Of a DNA stretch of 64,000 bases, positions 44,103 to 53,022 are shown one piece after another. Every line of letters starts with the position of its first letter. Position 1 is the stretch's first letter. The notes beneath the pieces were generated by a model. That model did no database searches, was not told the DNA's origin, and saw only the letters and a list, made by a program, of their open reading frames with translations. The position numbers and the translations under genes are program-made. This stretch comes from Enterobacter cancerogenus. Lineage in GTDB: Bacteria; Pseudomonadota; Gammaproteobacteria; Enterobacterales; Enterobacteriaceae. The stretch lies in assembly GCF_019047785.1 (NCBI RefSeq), contig NZ_CP077290.1, positions 4,464,001 to 4,528,000 of the forward strand, in the 5' to 3' direction.

Positions 44103-47100
44103 TATTGTTCAGCTTTGTCCTTACGATGGAAACACGCATAAATTACCGGGAGAACCAGCAGCGTCAGGATTGTAGCAAATCCCAGTCCAAACATAATGAC
44201 AACAGCCATGCTCTGGAAGAAAACATCCAGCAGCAGCGGAGCCAGCCCGAGCACTGTGGTGAAGGCGGTCAACAGAATCGGGCGCAGACGCGAGGTAGCC
44301 GCATACATAATGGCCTCATGCTGATTTTTCAGCCCCTTTTGCTGCTCAATCTCTTCGACCAGCACAATGCCGTTGCGGATCAACATCCCGCTCAGGCTCA
44401 GCAGGCCAATCAGCGCCATAAAGCCAAACGGGATCCCGGTGATTAAAAAACCGGGGGTGACGCCAATCAGGGCCAGCGGCACGGTCAGCCAGATAGCCAC
44501 GGCATTTTTCACCGAGCTGAACATCAGCACGGTTATCACAAACATCACCAGGTATCCCAGCGGCAGGGTGGTAAACACCCCTTGCTGTGCTTCGCTGGCG
44601 TTCTCCGCGTCTCCACCCCACTCAATGCTGTAGCCTGCGGGAAGGGGGAGGGCGTCGATTTTCGGCTGCACGCGGGCAAGGATGTCGCCGGACGTTTGTT
44701 GGCTCTGCGGGGCCGGGTCGGTCTGCACGGTGAGCACGCGCATGCGGTCGCGGCGCAGGATCAGCGGATCTTCCCACTCCAGCGCAAATCCGCTTACCAC
44801 GTTGCTCAGGGGGATGTACTGCTGCCGGGTCTGGCTCCACACCAGCACATTATTAAGATGATTCGCGTCCTGACGTTCACTCTCCGGCGGCCGGACGATC
44901 ACCGGCAGCAGGTCGCTGCCTTCCCGGTACAGTCCCGCGCGGCTGCCGGAGAAGTTCATCTCCAGCGCGTTATCGACATCCTGTTTATCCACGCCCAGTT
45001 CACGGCCAAGGGCAGGCACATACTGGGGACGGATCACTTTGCTGCGGTTCTGCCAGTCGTTTCTGACGCTGTCGGTGGCTGGGTCGCGGCTGAGGATATC
45101 GTCAACCTGGCTGGCAATCAGACGGAGCCTGTCCGGGTCTGGCCCTTTGATACGCACCTCAATTGCACTGTCGCCGGAGGGACCAAACGCCACGCGTTTC
45201 GTGCTGGCATTGACCTGGGGATAATTTCGCGCGATGTACTCCTCAACGTGACGCGTCAGCGGCGTGATTCTGCGCCGATCGTCCATCCTGACCATGATTT
45301 GCGCGTAGTTGCTGTACTGGCGCTGCCCGCTGTAGGTCAGGATGAAACGCATACTCCCCTGACCAATGGTGGAGACGGTGGTTTCCACGCCCGGCTGGTC
45401 GTTAAGGGTTTTTTCGATATCGCTGGTCATTTTTTCGGTCCAGTTAATATCGGTACCGTAGGGTAACCAGAGGTCGACAAAGAAAATCGGGGTATTGGAC
45501 GACGGAAAGAAGTTCTGGCGCACCGAGCCAAACCCCCAGATAGCCGCCGCCAGCAGCGCCGCCATCACGATAAGCGTGGGCGCTTTGCGCCGTAACAGGG
45601 CGTTGAGCAGACGCTGGTAAAGCCGGTAAAACGCTTTGTCGTAGGGATCGGCCGCCTGCGTTTTTTCCGGCGCGCTGTCGTGTTTGAACAACCACCACGT
45701 GATCAGTACCGGCGTGATGGTGAGTGCGGAAAACCAGCTCAGCATCAGCGAAATGAGCAGCACCTGGAACAGCGATTTGCAGTATTCACCGGTAGAGTCC
45801 TGCGACAGGCCAATCGGTGCAAAGGCCAAAATGGCGATCACCGTCGCTCCCAGCAGGGGGAGGGCCGAGCGGCGGATAATGTAGTTAATCGCCGTTAACA
45901 GCGGGGAGCCCTGCTGCCGGGCGATCAGGACCCCTTCAACAATCACGATGGCGTTATCCACCAGCATGCTGAGGGCGATAATCAGCGCCCCGAGCGAGAT
46001 ACGCTGCAGCTCTATGCCCCACAGATACATGATAAGCAGGGAGCCCAGCACGTTGAGCGCCAGGGAGAAGGCGATGATAATCCCGCTGCGCACGCCCATA
46101 AAAATCAGCAACACCCCGATGACAATCGCCAGCGCCATCAGGAAGTTCACAATAAACCCGTTAACCGAATGGCCGACTTCCGCCGCCTGATCGTAAAAGA
46201 GATCGAGATGGATACCCGCGGGTTTTTCTGCCGACATCCGCTCCAGCTTCGCTTCCAGCGCGTGACCGACGTCAATGACGTTTACACCCGGGATAAAGGA
46301 GACGCCCATGGTGACGGCTTTTCGGCCATTAGCATGGTAAATGCTGGCCGGGGATTCATTCAGCCCGCGCGACAGCGTGGCGATGTCGCGCAGACGCGTC
46401 GCGGCTCCCGTGCCGGAAGGGGTGACGATCAGGTCGGCCAGCTCGTCGATATTCTCAAACTCACCAGTAGGATGCAGGCGGATGGACTCGGTGCCTGCGG
46501 TGATTTCACCGGCGCTGGAAACCACGTTAAGCCGGCTGAGCAGGGCAGAAAGCTGGTTCAGCGTAATGCCGCGCGCCGCCATTTTGGTCAACGAGATATC
46601 AATGTTGATCTGCGGGCTAATCACCCCGCCGATGGCGACCTTGCCGACACCGGGCACCAGCACCAGCTCGCGGCGAAGCTGCTCGGCATACTGCACCAGT
46701 TCCGGGTTGCTGAACGCATCTCCGGAAATGGCAAAGAAGAAGCCGAAGACATCGCCGAAATCATCGTTGACGAACGGAGTCACCACGCCCGGCGGAAACT
46801 GCCGCGCGGCGTCACCCACGCGGCGGCGCAGCTCATCCCAGATTTGCGGAAGCTCGCTCGAGTGGTAGCGCGACGCAATATTGACGGTAATTTGGGACAG
46901 TCCGTTCGATGAGATTGAGCTGACGTTATCGAGATAGGGGAGTTGCTGAAGCGCATTTTCCAGCGGCAGCGTCACCTCTTCTTCGACTTGCTGGGCCGAA
47001 GCGCCGGGATAATGGGTAATCACCACCGCGGTTTTAATGGTGAATGCGGGGTCTTCCAGCCGACCAATGTTCAGCAGGGCGAAAATCCCCCCCACGCCCA

Positions 47101-47161
47101 GCAGGAGTATCGTCAGCCAGACGCGAATAGGGTTATTGATAAACTGGCGTGAGATATCCAT
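44102..47161 (-). CDS. RND-family efflux transporter permease
   Basis: A 1019-residue inner membrane pump of the hydrophobe/amphiphile efflux class, with two halves of six helices and large periplasmic loops (about residues 35-335 and 555-860). The N-terminus, TITVNIASRY-type pore segments and GMLIRNGIVLVEEIE in helix 10 are typical. Helix 4 reads LSMLVDNAIVIVEG, with one Asp where AcrB has an Asp pair. Membrane fusion partner overlaps the start by one base; no outer membrane channel gene is adjacent, so TolC would be expected. Substrate cannot be predicted. Confidence 0.9.
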   Translation of the reverse strand: MDISRQFINNPIRVWLTILLLGVGGIFALLNIGRLEDPAFTIKTAVVITHYPGASAQQVEEEVTLPLENALQQLPYLDNVSSISSNGLSQITVNIASRYHSSELPQIWDELRRRVGDAARQFPPGVVTPFVNDDFGDVFGFFFAISGDAFSNPELVQYAEQLRRELVLVPGVGKVAIGGVISPQINIDISLTKMAARGITLNQLSALLSRLNVVSSAGEITAGTESIRLHPTGEFENIDELADLIVTPSGTGAATRLRDIATLSRGLNESPASIYHANGRKAVTMGVSFIPGVNVIDVGHALEAKLERMSAEKPAGIHLDLFYDQAAEVGHSVNGFIVNFLMALAIVIGVLLIFMGVRSGIIIAFSLALNVLGSLLIMYLWGIELQRISLGALIIALSMLVDNAIVIVEGVLIARQQGSPLLTAINYIIRRSALPLLGATVIAILAFAPIGLSQDSTGEYCKSLFQVLLISLMLSWFSALTITPVLITWWLFKHDSAPEKTQAADPYDKAFYRLYQRLLNALLRRKAPTLIVMAALLAAAIWGFGSVRQNFFPSSNTPIFFVDLWLPYGTDINWTEKMTSDIEKTLNDQPGVETTVSTIGQGSMRFILTYSGQRQYSNYAQIMVRMDDRRRITPLTRHVEEYIARNYPQVNASTKRVAFGPSGDSAIEVRIKGPDPDRLRLIASQVDDILSRDPATDSVRNDWQNRSKVIRPQYVPALGRELGVDKQDVDNALEMNFSGSRAGLYREGSDLLPVIVRPPESERQDANHLNNVLVWSQTRQQYIPLSNVVSGFALEWEDPLILRRDRMRVLTVQTDPAPQSQQTSGDILARVQPKIDALPLPAGYSIEWGGDAENASEAQQGVFTTLPLGYLVMFVITVLMFSSVKNAVAIWLTVPLALIGVTPGFLITGIPFGFMALIGLLSLSGMLIRNGIVLVEEIEQQKGLKNQHEAIMYAATSRLRPILLTAFTTVLGLAPLLLDVFFQSMAVVIMFGLGFATILTLLVLPVIYACFHRKDKAEQ

Positions 47162-48246
47162 TACAGCCCCCGTTCACGCGTCCAGATGCGTACCGGCTGC
47201 CCGGCGTGAAGTTCATTTACGCCTGCCGTGACCACACGCTCACCCGCAGTGAGACCGCTGACGATTGCAACGCCTTCGGTACCGACCTGCCCGACGCTGA
47301 CCTTTCGGTCCTCCAGATGCAGGTCATCGCCTTTACCCGCCACCACCCAGACGTGCGGCTCGTTGCGCGGGCTGTTGTCCGGGTTAAAGACTGCTTCAAC
47401 CGGCACCACCAGCATGCTGTCACCCGCCCCGGCGGGCAAATTCGCCAGGTTGACGGTTACCGTTCCGCTCACGCCGCCGACGGCAGGAAAGTCGGCCGGG
47501 CGCGGCATGGTGAGTATCACCTGCCATGTGAGCGTATTGCTGTCGCTGCTTCCCGAATGTTCTTTATAAACGGCGGTAAATTCCCGGTCAGGGAAGGCGT
47601 TAATTTTAACGATGGGCTGATACCGGGCGTTGCGCATATCCAGCGCCTTAAACAGGTTTTCCGGGATGCTAAAGACGACATCCAGCAGATCGCTGCGGGT
47701 TAACGTTGCAATGGGCTGGCCCGCTGAAACGACCTGATGGTTACGCACGTGGACGCTCGCTACCGTGCCGCTGAACGGGGCGACAAGCGTCATCTGGTTC
47801 AGCTCTTCCCGGGCAATCTGGAGCGCGGCATTTGCCGAATCGCGGTTTGCGCGCTGAACGTCCATCTCGGCTTTTGAAATCGCCTGACGGCCTGCCAGCG
47901 TCTGAAAGCGGTCAAACTGGCGTTGCGCCAGTGTAGCTGCCGCCTGCCTGTCGTTCAGGCGCTGCCGGGCATCGCGGGCATTAAGCCTGGCAAGCTGCTG
48001 GCCCTGCTTGATGGTCGCGCCCTGGCGAATGTCCAGGGCTTCTATTTGTCCCGGGCGTTTGAAGGCGAGGTCGGTTGCGTCACCGGATTCAATCCGTGCC
48101 GGGAAAACGCGCTGGCGGGCAGTGCCTGCTGCTTTCACCTCGTTAACTTTCACCATGCGGGGCAGCGGCGTATTTTCCTCCGCCTTGCGGTCGCAGGCCG
48201 CGAGCGCGAAAATCACCCACGGCAATAAAAAGAGGTAGCGGTTCAC
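47161..48246 (-). CDS. RND efflux membrane fusion lipoprotein
   Basis: A 361-residue periplasmic adaptor of the HlyD/AcrA family. The lipobox LAAC places the acylated Cys at residue 18, and Asp at +2 (CDR) is the inner-membrane retention signal. A split lipoyl domain (GQIEALDIRQGATIKQGQ and APFSGTVASVHV) flanks a helical hairpin at about residues 85-140, followed by beta-barrel and membrane-proximal domains. First gene of a three-gene operon with the pump and the acyltransferase-like protein. Confidence 0.92.
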   Translation of the reverse strand: MNRYLFLLPWVIFALAACDRKAEENTPLPRMVKVNEVKAAGTARQRVFPARIESGDATDLAFKRPGQIEALDIRQGATIKQGQQLARLNARDARQRLNDRQAAATLAQRQFDRFQTLAGRQAISKAEMDVQRANRDSANAALQIAREELNQMTLVAPFSGTVASVHVRNHQVVSAGQPIATLTRSDLLDVVFSIPENLFKALDMRNARYQPIVKINAFPDREFTAVYKEHSGSSDSNTLTWQVILTMPRPADFPAVGGVSGTVTVNLANLPAGAGDSMLVVPVEAVFNPDNSPRNEPHVWVVAGKGDDLHLEDRKVSVGQVGTEGVAIVSGLTAGERVVTAGVNELHAGQPVRIWTRERGL

Positions 48247-48303
48247 GGTATTCCCCTAATAAATAATTGTTTTATTTATTCCCTCGCCATAACCGGGGCA
48301 ACG

Positions 48304-48414
48304 CTATTCTGCGAAAGTCGACACCACAATATAGGTGAATAAACCGATCGCGGTGCTGGCAATAATGGCGAGCGCAATATAAAAACCAAGACGAATCAGG
48401 CTATAACCGAACAT
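48304..48414 (-). CDS. Possible 36-residue small membrane protein
   Basis: A short frame starting MFGYSLIRLG and consisting mostly of one strongly hydrophobic helix (FYIALAIIASTAIGLFTYIVV, residues 11-31), ending STFAE. GGAGAAG lies five to six bases before the ATG, and a second in-frame ATG 12 bases upstream overlaps that site. It lies between the efflux operon and the cation ATPase gene, both of which are membrane transport systems. I do not recognise it; conservation would decide whether it is real. Confidence 0.45.
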   Translation of the reverse strand: MFGYSLIRLGFYIALAIIASTAIGLFTYIVVSTFAE

Positions 48415-48705
48415 TCTCTTCTCCATGGGCCGGGAAAAGGCGATAGCGTCAATGAAACCAACGCAATGGATGCACTCACTGAGCATAGACGCAGATAAAA
48501 CAAATGTTAAATAACCGACTTCGGTGGGCCGGGCGCGTGTTGAGCCCCGCAGGGCTGAGGGGGTGAATGCGCAAAGCAACATCATGATAATTCATAAAAT
48601 TAACAATCAAAGGTTAATTCTGATATTCCTGTGCTACGTTTTATACATTCCCTCCTGATTCATATGCTGGCGTTTGGGGTAATAAAACAAACACGGAAGC
48701 TTGCT

Positions 48706-48798
48706 ATGTATAACCCTGTCCCGAGTTTCCCGTGCGTCTGTTTCTTTTATTTATTTGTTAATTGCATGAGTACCAAGGTGATTTCTGAAAGAACCTGA
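48706..48798 (+). CDS. Possible 30-residue leader peptide of the cation ATPase
   Basis: A frame of 30 codons beginning MYNPVPSFPC and continuing with a hydrophobic run (CVCFFYLFVNC), preceded by GGAAG eight bases upstream. Its TGA overlaps the GAGGAAGG ribosome site of the ATPase gene, so translation of the two could be coupled. Three prolines in the first nine codons recall the proline-sensing leader mgtL of mgtA, but there is no sequence similarity. CACGG and CCGTG stretches flank the first codons and could pair. Confidence 0.4.
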   Translation: MYNPVPSFPCVCFFYLFVNCMSTKVISERT

Positions 48799-48808
48799 GG
48801 AAGGAACA

Positions 48809-51496
48809 ATGAAAACAGAGAAACCTGGCCGTCCGTTTTACCAGCAAAGCGTTGAAGAGGCGCTGGCTGCAAACCATTCCACGGTGGATGGACTGAGCAG
48901 TACCGAGGCAGCCGCCCGACTACAGCAATACGGTGAGAACGCCTTACCGCAAAAACCGGGTAAGCCTGCCTGGCTGCGCTTTCTGGCCCATTTCAACGAC
49001 GTCCTGATTTATGTTCTGCTGGTGGCCGCGCTGCTTAAGCTGATCATGGGCCACTGGGTCGATATGTTCGTGATCCTCGGGGTCGCCATCATTAACGCCC
49101 TGATTGGTCATATCCAGGAAAGTAATGCCGAAAAATCGCTGCAAAGCATTCGCAATATGCTCTCCAGTGAAGCCGTGGTAATACGGCAGGGCAACCATGA
49201 AACCATCCCCACCACGGCGCTGGTGCCCGGTGATATCGTGGTGATCCGCGCCGGGGATCGCATTCCTGCCGATCTGCGCGTGATTGAGGCCCATAATCTG
49301 CGCGTCGAAGAGGCGATTCTCACCGGGGAATCCACCGTTGTTGAAAAGAACACCGACGCGTTGAGCGGCGAGCTGCCGCTCGGCGACCGCTATAACTTGC
49401 TTTACTCCGGCACCACCGTGAGCGCCGGCGGCGGAAAAGGGCTGGTGGTCGCGACCGGGGGCGAGACCGAGCTCGGTCACATCAACCAGATGATGTCGGA
49501 CATCGAAAAACACCGCACGCCGCTGATGGTGCAGATGGACAAGCTCGGTAAAACCATCTTTATCACCATCCTGGTGATGATGGTGGTGCTGTTTGTCTTT
49601 AGCCTCCTGTTCCGCGATATGCCGGTTTCTGAGCTGGTGCTGTCGTTGATAAGCCTTGCGGTGGCGGCGGTGCCCGAAGGGCTGCCGGCCATTATCTCTA
49701 TTATCCTTTCGCTTGGCGTACAGGCGATGGCCCGCCGGAAGGCGATTATTCGTAAGCTGCCTACCGTCGAAACGCTGGGCGCAATGACGGTGATCTGCTC
49801 GGATAAAACCGGCACCCTGACCATGAACGAAATGACGGTCAAAGCGGTGATCACCGCCGGGACAACCTACCGCGTGGAGGGAGACAGCTACGAGCCGGTA
49901 GGCAATATTCATCCGATTGACGACCCAACGCCCGTCACCGTCACCCCTGGCTCGCTGCTGGAGCGCTATCTGCGCACCATCGATCTGTGTAACGACAGCC
50001 AGCTGATGAAGGACGAGCAGGGCCTATGGAAAATCACCGGCGGGCCGACCGAAGGCGCGCTGAAGGTGCTGGCGGCGAAAATACCGCTCCCGGCGCTGGA
50101 TACGGAAATGCGCAGTAAAATCCCGTTCGATTCGCAATACAAATACATGTCCACGCTGTACCGCCTGGGCGATGAAGAGGTGATCCTCATCACCGGTGCG
50201 CCAGACGTGCTGTTCCGCCTCTGCCAGTATCAGCAGACGGAGACCGGGCTGCAGCCGTTCGATCAACCCTACTGGGAAGGGAAGATTGAAGAATACGCCC
50301 GTGAGGGGCTGCGCATGGTGGCTGCCGCCTGGAAGCCCGCCGCCGACGGCCAGCGCGAGCTGGATCATGCAGATTTACAGGACGGGGTTATCCTGCTCGG
50401 GATTGCCGGCATGATGGATCCCCCGCGGCCGGAAGCGATTACCGCCATTGCCGACTGCCTGCAGGCCGGAATTCGGGTGAAGATGATCACCGGCGATCAC
50501 CCGCAAACGGCGATGAGCATTGGCCAGATGCTGGGGATCGGCAATGCCGCCAGCGCTATTACAGGACGCGAGCTAGAGGCGATGAACGATCCGCAGTTGA
50601 GCGAAGCCGCGCAAAAATACGATATCTTCGCGCGAACCAGCCCGGAAGATAAGTTCCGCCTGGTGCAGGCGCTGCAAAGCCGACAGGAAGTGGTGGGGAT
50701 GACCGGAGACGGCGTGAACGATGCTCCGGCGCTGAAGCGCGCTGATGTCGGTATCGCCATGGGGATCAAAGGCACCGAGGTGACCAAGGAGGCGGCCGAC
50801 ATGGTGTTAACGGATGATAACTTTGCCACCATCGCCAGAGCGGTGCACGAGGGGCGGCGAGTTTATGACAACCTGAAAAAGACCATTTTGTTCATCATCC
50901 CGAGCAACATTGCCCAGGCGTTACTGATCATCATTGCGCTGCTGGCGGGCAACCTGATCCCGTTAACGCCGGTGCTGATCCTGTGGATGAACATGGCGAC
51001 GTCGGCCACTCTGTCGTTTGGCCTGGCGTTTGAAGCGGGTGAGCGGGACATCATGAACCGGCCACCGCGCAAGTCTAACCTGCACGTTATGGACGGTTTC
51101 GCCATCTGGCGCGTGGTGTTTGTCGGGCTGATGATTGCCATCAGCGCCTTCGTGCTGGAAGCCTGGCTGCAGCCGCGCGGCTACTCGCCGGAGTTTATCC
51201 GCACCGTGCTGCTGCAAATGCTGGTGACCGCGCAGTGGTTCTACATGCTGAACTGCCGCGTAACGGATGGCTTCTCGCTGAGCAAAGGGCTGCTGGCGAA
51301 CAAGGGGATCTGGATTGTGAGCGCTGTGCTGCTGATCCTCCAGCTGCTGATCATCTATGCGCCGTTTATGCAAATGCTGTTTGGCACCGAGGCGCTGCCG
51401 TTCCGCTACTGGGTCATCACTTTCCTGATTGGTTTCGCGATGTTCCTGATCGTTGAAGTGGAAAAACCGCTGACCCGCAGATGGCGCAAAAAGTAA
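48809..51496 (+). CDS. P-type cation-transporting ATPase (P2, PEGLP type)
   Basis: An 895-residue cation pump with ten helices. In order: N-terminal cation ATPase domain, actuator motif TGES (172-175), PEGLP in helix 4 (289-293), phosphorylation site DKTGTLT with D332, nucleotide domain, and hinge TGDGVNDAP near residue 632. PEGLP is characteristic of Ca2+ and related P2-type pumps (PacL, SERCA), whereas MgtA/MgtB have PEMLP, so it is not a standard magnesium importer. Helix 6 ([20 protein letters not shown]) lacks typical SERCA acidic ligands, leaving the ion open. GAGGAAGG precedes the ATG. Confidence 0.9.
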   Translation: MKTEKPGRPFYQQSVEEALAANHSTVDGLSSTEAAARLQQYGENALPQKPGKPAWLRFLAHFNDVLIYVLLVAALLKLIMGHWVDMFVILGVAIINALIGHIQESNAEKSLQSIRNMLSSEAVVIRQGNHETIPTTALVPGDIVVIRAGDRIPADLRVIEAHNLRVEEAILTGESTVVEKNTDALSGELPLGDRYNLLYSGTTVSAGGGKGLVVATGGETELGHINQMMSDIEKHRTPLMVQMDKLGKTIFITILVMMVVLFVFSLLFRDMPVSELVLSLISLAVAAVPEGLPAIISIILSLGVQAMARRKAIIRKLPTVETLGAMTVICSDKTGTLTMNEMTVKAVITAGTTYRVEGDSYEPVGNIHPIDDPTPVTVTPGSLLERYLRTIDLCNDSQLMKDEQGLWKITGGPTEGALKVLAAKIPLPALDTEMRSKIPFDSQYKYMSTLYRLGDEEVILITGAPDVLFRLCQYQQTETGLQPFDQPYWEGKIEEYAREGLRMVAAAWKPAADGQRELDHADLQDGVILLGIAGMMDPPRPEAITAIADCLQAGIRVKMITGDHPQTAMSIGQMLGIGNAASAITGRELEAMNDPQLSEAAQKYDIFARTSPEDKFRLVQALQSRQEVVGMTGDGVNDAPALKRADVGIAMGIKGTEVTKEAADMVLTDDNFATIARAVHEGRRVYDNLKKTILFIIPSNIAQALLIIIALLAGNLIPLTPVLILWMNMATSATLSFGLAFEAGERDIMNRPPRKSNLHVMDGFAIWRVVFVGLMIAISAFVLEAWLQPRGYSPEFIRTVLLQMLVTAQWFYMLNCRVTDGFSLSKGLLANKGIWIVSAVLLILQLLIIYAPFMQMLFGTEALPFRYWVITFLIGFAMFLIVEVEKPLTRRWRKK

Positions 51497-51505
51497 GGCG
51501 ACATT

Positions 51506-51537
51506 GAGAAAAGCCTGTATAACAGCAGGCTTTTCTC
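51506..51537 (+). terminator. Hairpin after the cation ATPase gene
   Basis: GAGAAAAGCCTG pairs perfectly with CAGGCTTTTCTC around an 8-base loop, 10 bases after the ATPase stop. The T tract is part of the stem, so termination may be partial. Confidence 0.65.
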
Positions 51538-51599
51538 ACGAAATGGCTGGCAGGGGTTATAGTTACTCTGTGCTCAACATCGTTAATTATAGGGACATT

Positions 51600-52514
51600 A
51601 TGATCCGAACCCGCTTGCTGGCGTTAGCGCTGGCCGCCGTGACCCAAAGTGCATGGGCTGTAACTTATCCGCTTCCGCCTGAGGGCAGCCGCCTGGTTGG
51701 CGCGCCAATAACCATCACCGTGCCGGAAGGGAACACCCTGCCGCTGGAAGCCTTTGCCGCGCAGTATGGGCAAGGGTTGAGCAACATGCTTGAAGCCAAC
51801 CCGGGTGTTGATCCCTTTTTGCCTAAAGCAGGAACGCAACTCGTGGTGCCGCAACAGCTGATCCTGCCCTCCACCGTGCGGGAGGGCATTGTGGTGAACG
51901 TGGCGGAAATGCGCCTCTACTATTACCCGCCGGGTAGCAATACCGTGGAGGTACTGCCGATCGGGATCGGTCAGGCCGGACGTGAAACCCCGCGTAACTG
52001 GGTTACTGCTGTGGAGCGCAAGCAGGATGGGCCAACCTGGACGCCTACGCCAAACACGCGCCGCGAATACGCAAAAGAGGGGAAAACCCTGCCGGCGTTT
52101 GTGCCTGCCGGGCCGGATAACCCTATGGGCCTCTACGCCATCTATATTGGCAGGCTGTACGCCATTCACGGCACTAACTCGAATTTTGGTATCGGGCTGC
52201 GCGTAAGCCAGGGCTGTATTCGTCTGCGAAACGCGGATATCAAATATCTTTTCGATAACGTCCCGGTCGGCACGCGCGTCGAACTTATCGATCGCCCGGT
52301 TAAAATGACCACGGAGCCGGACGGCAGCCGCTGGGTGGAAGTCCACGAGCCGCTGTCGCGTAACCGTGCCGAGTTTGAATCGACAAAGAAAGTGCCACTG
52401 CCCATTTCCGCCACGCAGCGGACGCAGCTGATAAACGAGGGGGCGGGCGCTGAACTGGAACGTCGGTCAGGGATGCCGGTTAAGGTCGGCAACGGAGGCA
52501 TTGTCGCCGGGTGA
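51600..52514 (+). CDS. ldtA: L,D-transpeptidase LdtA (ErfK)
   Basis: A 304-residue periplasmic YkuD-family transpeptidase that joins Braun lipoprotein to peptidoglycan in E. coli. The start at 51600 follows AGGGAC; a signal peptide ends after AWA (residue 20). A LysM-like segment is at about residues 38-85, and the catalytic domain contains H190 (AIHGTN) and C206 in SQGCIRL. Length is close to E. coli ErfK (310). It is followed by a REP-like element and tRNA-Asn copy 3. Confidence 0.93.
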   Translation: MIRTRLLALALAAVTQSAWAVTYPLPPEGSRLVGAPITITVPEGNTLPLEAFAAQYGQGLSNMLEANPGVDPFLPKAGTQLVVPQQLILPSTVREGIVVNVAEMRLYYYPPGSNTVEVLPIGIGQAGRETPRNWVTAVERKQDGPTWTPTPNTRREYAKEGKTLPAFVPAGPDNPMGLYAIYIGRLYAIHGTNSNFGIGLRVSQGCIRLRNADIKYLFDNVPVGTRVELIDRPVKMTTEPDGSRWVEVHEPLSRNRAEFESTKKVPLPISATQRTQLINEGAGAELERRSGMPVKVGNGGIVAG

Positions 52515-52540
52515 CGGCTGCGGTCCAATGAAATTGGTCG

Positions 52541-52570
52541 GTCGGGTAAGGCGACGCCGCCACCCGACAA
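52541..52570. repeat. REP-like palindromic element
   Basis: GTCGGGTAAGGCGACGCCGCCACCCGACA folds into a GTCGGGT/ACCCGAC stem with an internal GGCG/CGCC. It sits between ldtA and the tRNA-Asn repeat. Confidence 0.65.
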
Positions 52571-52591
52571 TGTAACCGAGCGCAGAAAAGC

Positions 52592-52620
52592 AAAAAGCCT
52601 GCTTTAAAAGCAGGCTTTTT
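52592..52620 (-). terminator. Terminator of tRNA-Asn copy 3
   Basis: AAAAAGCCTGCTTT and AAAGCAGGCTTTTT form a perfect stem, immediately downstream of the tRNA on the minus strand. Confidence 0.85.
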
Positions 52621-52625
52621 AAATT

Positions 52626-52701
52626 TGGCTCCTCTGACTGGACTCGAACCAGTGACATACGGATTAACAGTCCGCCGTTCTACCGACTGAACTACAGAGG
52701 A
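52626..52701 (-). tRNA. tRNA-Asn (anticodon GUU), copy 3
   Basis: A 76-base tRNA with encoded CCA, identical to the other copies, on the minus strand and divergent from nac. Confidence 0.98.
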
Positions 52702-52815
52702 ATCGTGTGAACGGGGCGCATATTATCGACGTCGGCTGTGGTTGTCAAAGGGTGTATCAGACGATTTTGTTCGTTTGCTGACAAATTCAGCAAAGTGGTG
52801 CTTTTGGCAACGCTT

Positions 52816-52832
52816 TGCACCGTCATTGTGCA
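52816..52832 (+). promoter_or_regulatory. NtrC binding site upstream of nac
   Basis: TGCACCGTCATTGTGCA fits the NtrC consensus TGCAC-N7-GTGCA exactly. It is about 150 bases before the start point predicted from the sigma-54 promoter, the usual enhancer distance. A half-site TGGTGC lies at 52796-52801. Confidence 0.82.
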
Positions 52833-52949
52833 GATATACCCCTTATGGGGCAGATCATAAACCGCTGTTTCACTCATAAAGTCGCCAGCGATGATTAGAT
52901 TTCCTTATTTTCAGGGCATTAGGCATGGATCTACTCCCGGCTCAAAAAG

Positions 52950-52965
52950 TGGCATTCATATTGCA
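52950..52965 (+). promoter_or_regulatory. Sigma-54 promoter of nac
   Basis: TGGCATTCATATTGCA has the -24 GG and -12 GC elements exactly 10 bases apart and close agreement to TGGCAC-N5-TTGCA. It lies 57 bases before the nac start codon. Confidence 0.88.
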
Positions 52966-53022
52966 ATACCTGTTCAACACTCGAAGCCGTTAAAGGCACA
53001 GTTATTTGTTACAGGGGGCAAT

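Larger units (their letters stand above)
52575..52729 (-). repeat. 155-bp perfect inverted repeat, right copy
   Basis: Reverse complement is identical to 37451-37605, including tRNA-Asn copy 3. The two copies bracket about 15 kb. The internal 132 bases 52582-52713 are also repeated directly at 54997-55128. Confidence 0.93.

Noticed and set aside
44582..45466. 294-residue frame opposite the RND pump gene
   Set aside because: Lies wholly inside a confident gene on the other strand, with no domain or start signal.
48415..48585. N-terminal extension of the small membrane protein to 93 residues
   Set aside because: The extension is not hydrophobic, has no ribosome site and looks unlike coding sequence; the ATG at 48414 with GGAGAAG is better.
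48809..51496. MgtA/MgtB magnesium importer
   Set aside because: Helix 4 has PEGLP rather than PEMLP, and helix 6 lacks the MgtA pattern.
52692..52877. 61-residue minus-strand frame in the nac upstream region
   Set aside because: It overlaps the tRNA repeat and the NtrC site and has no family features.
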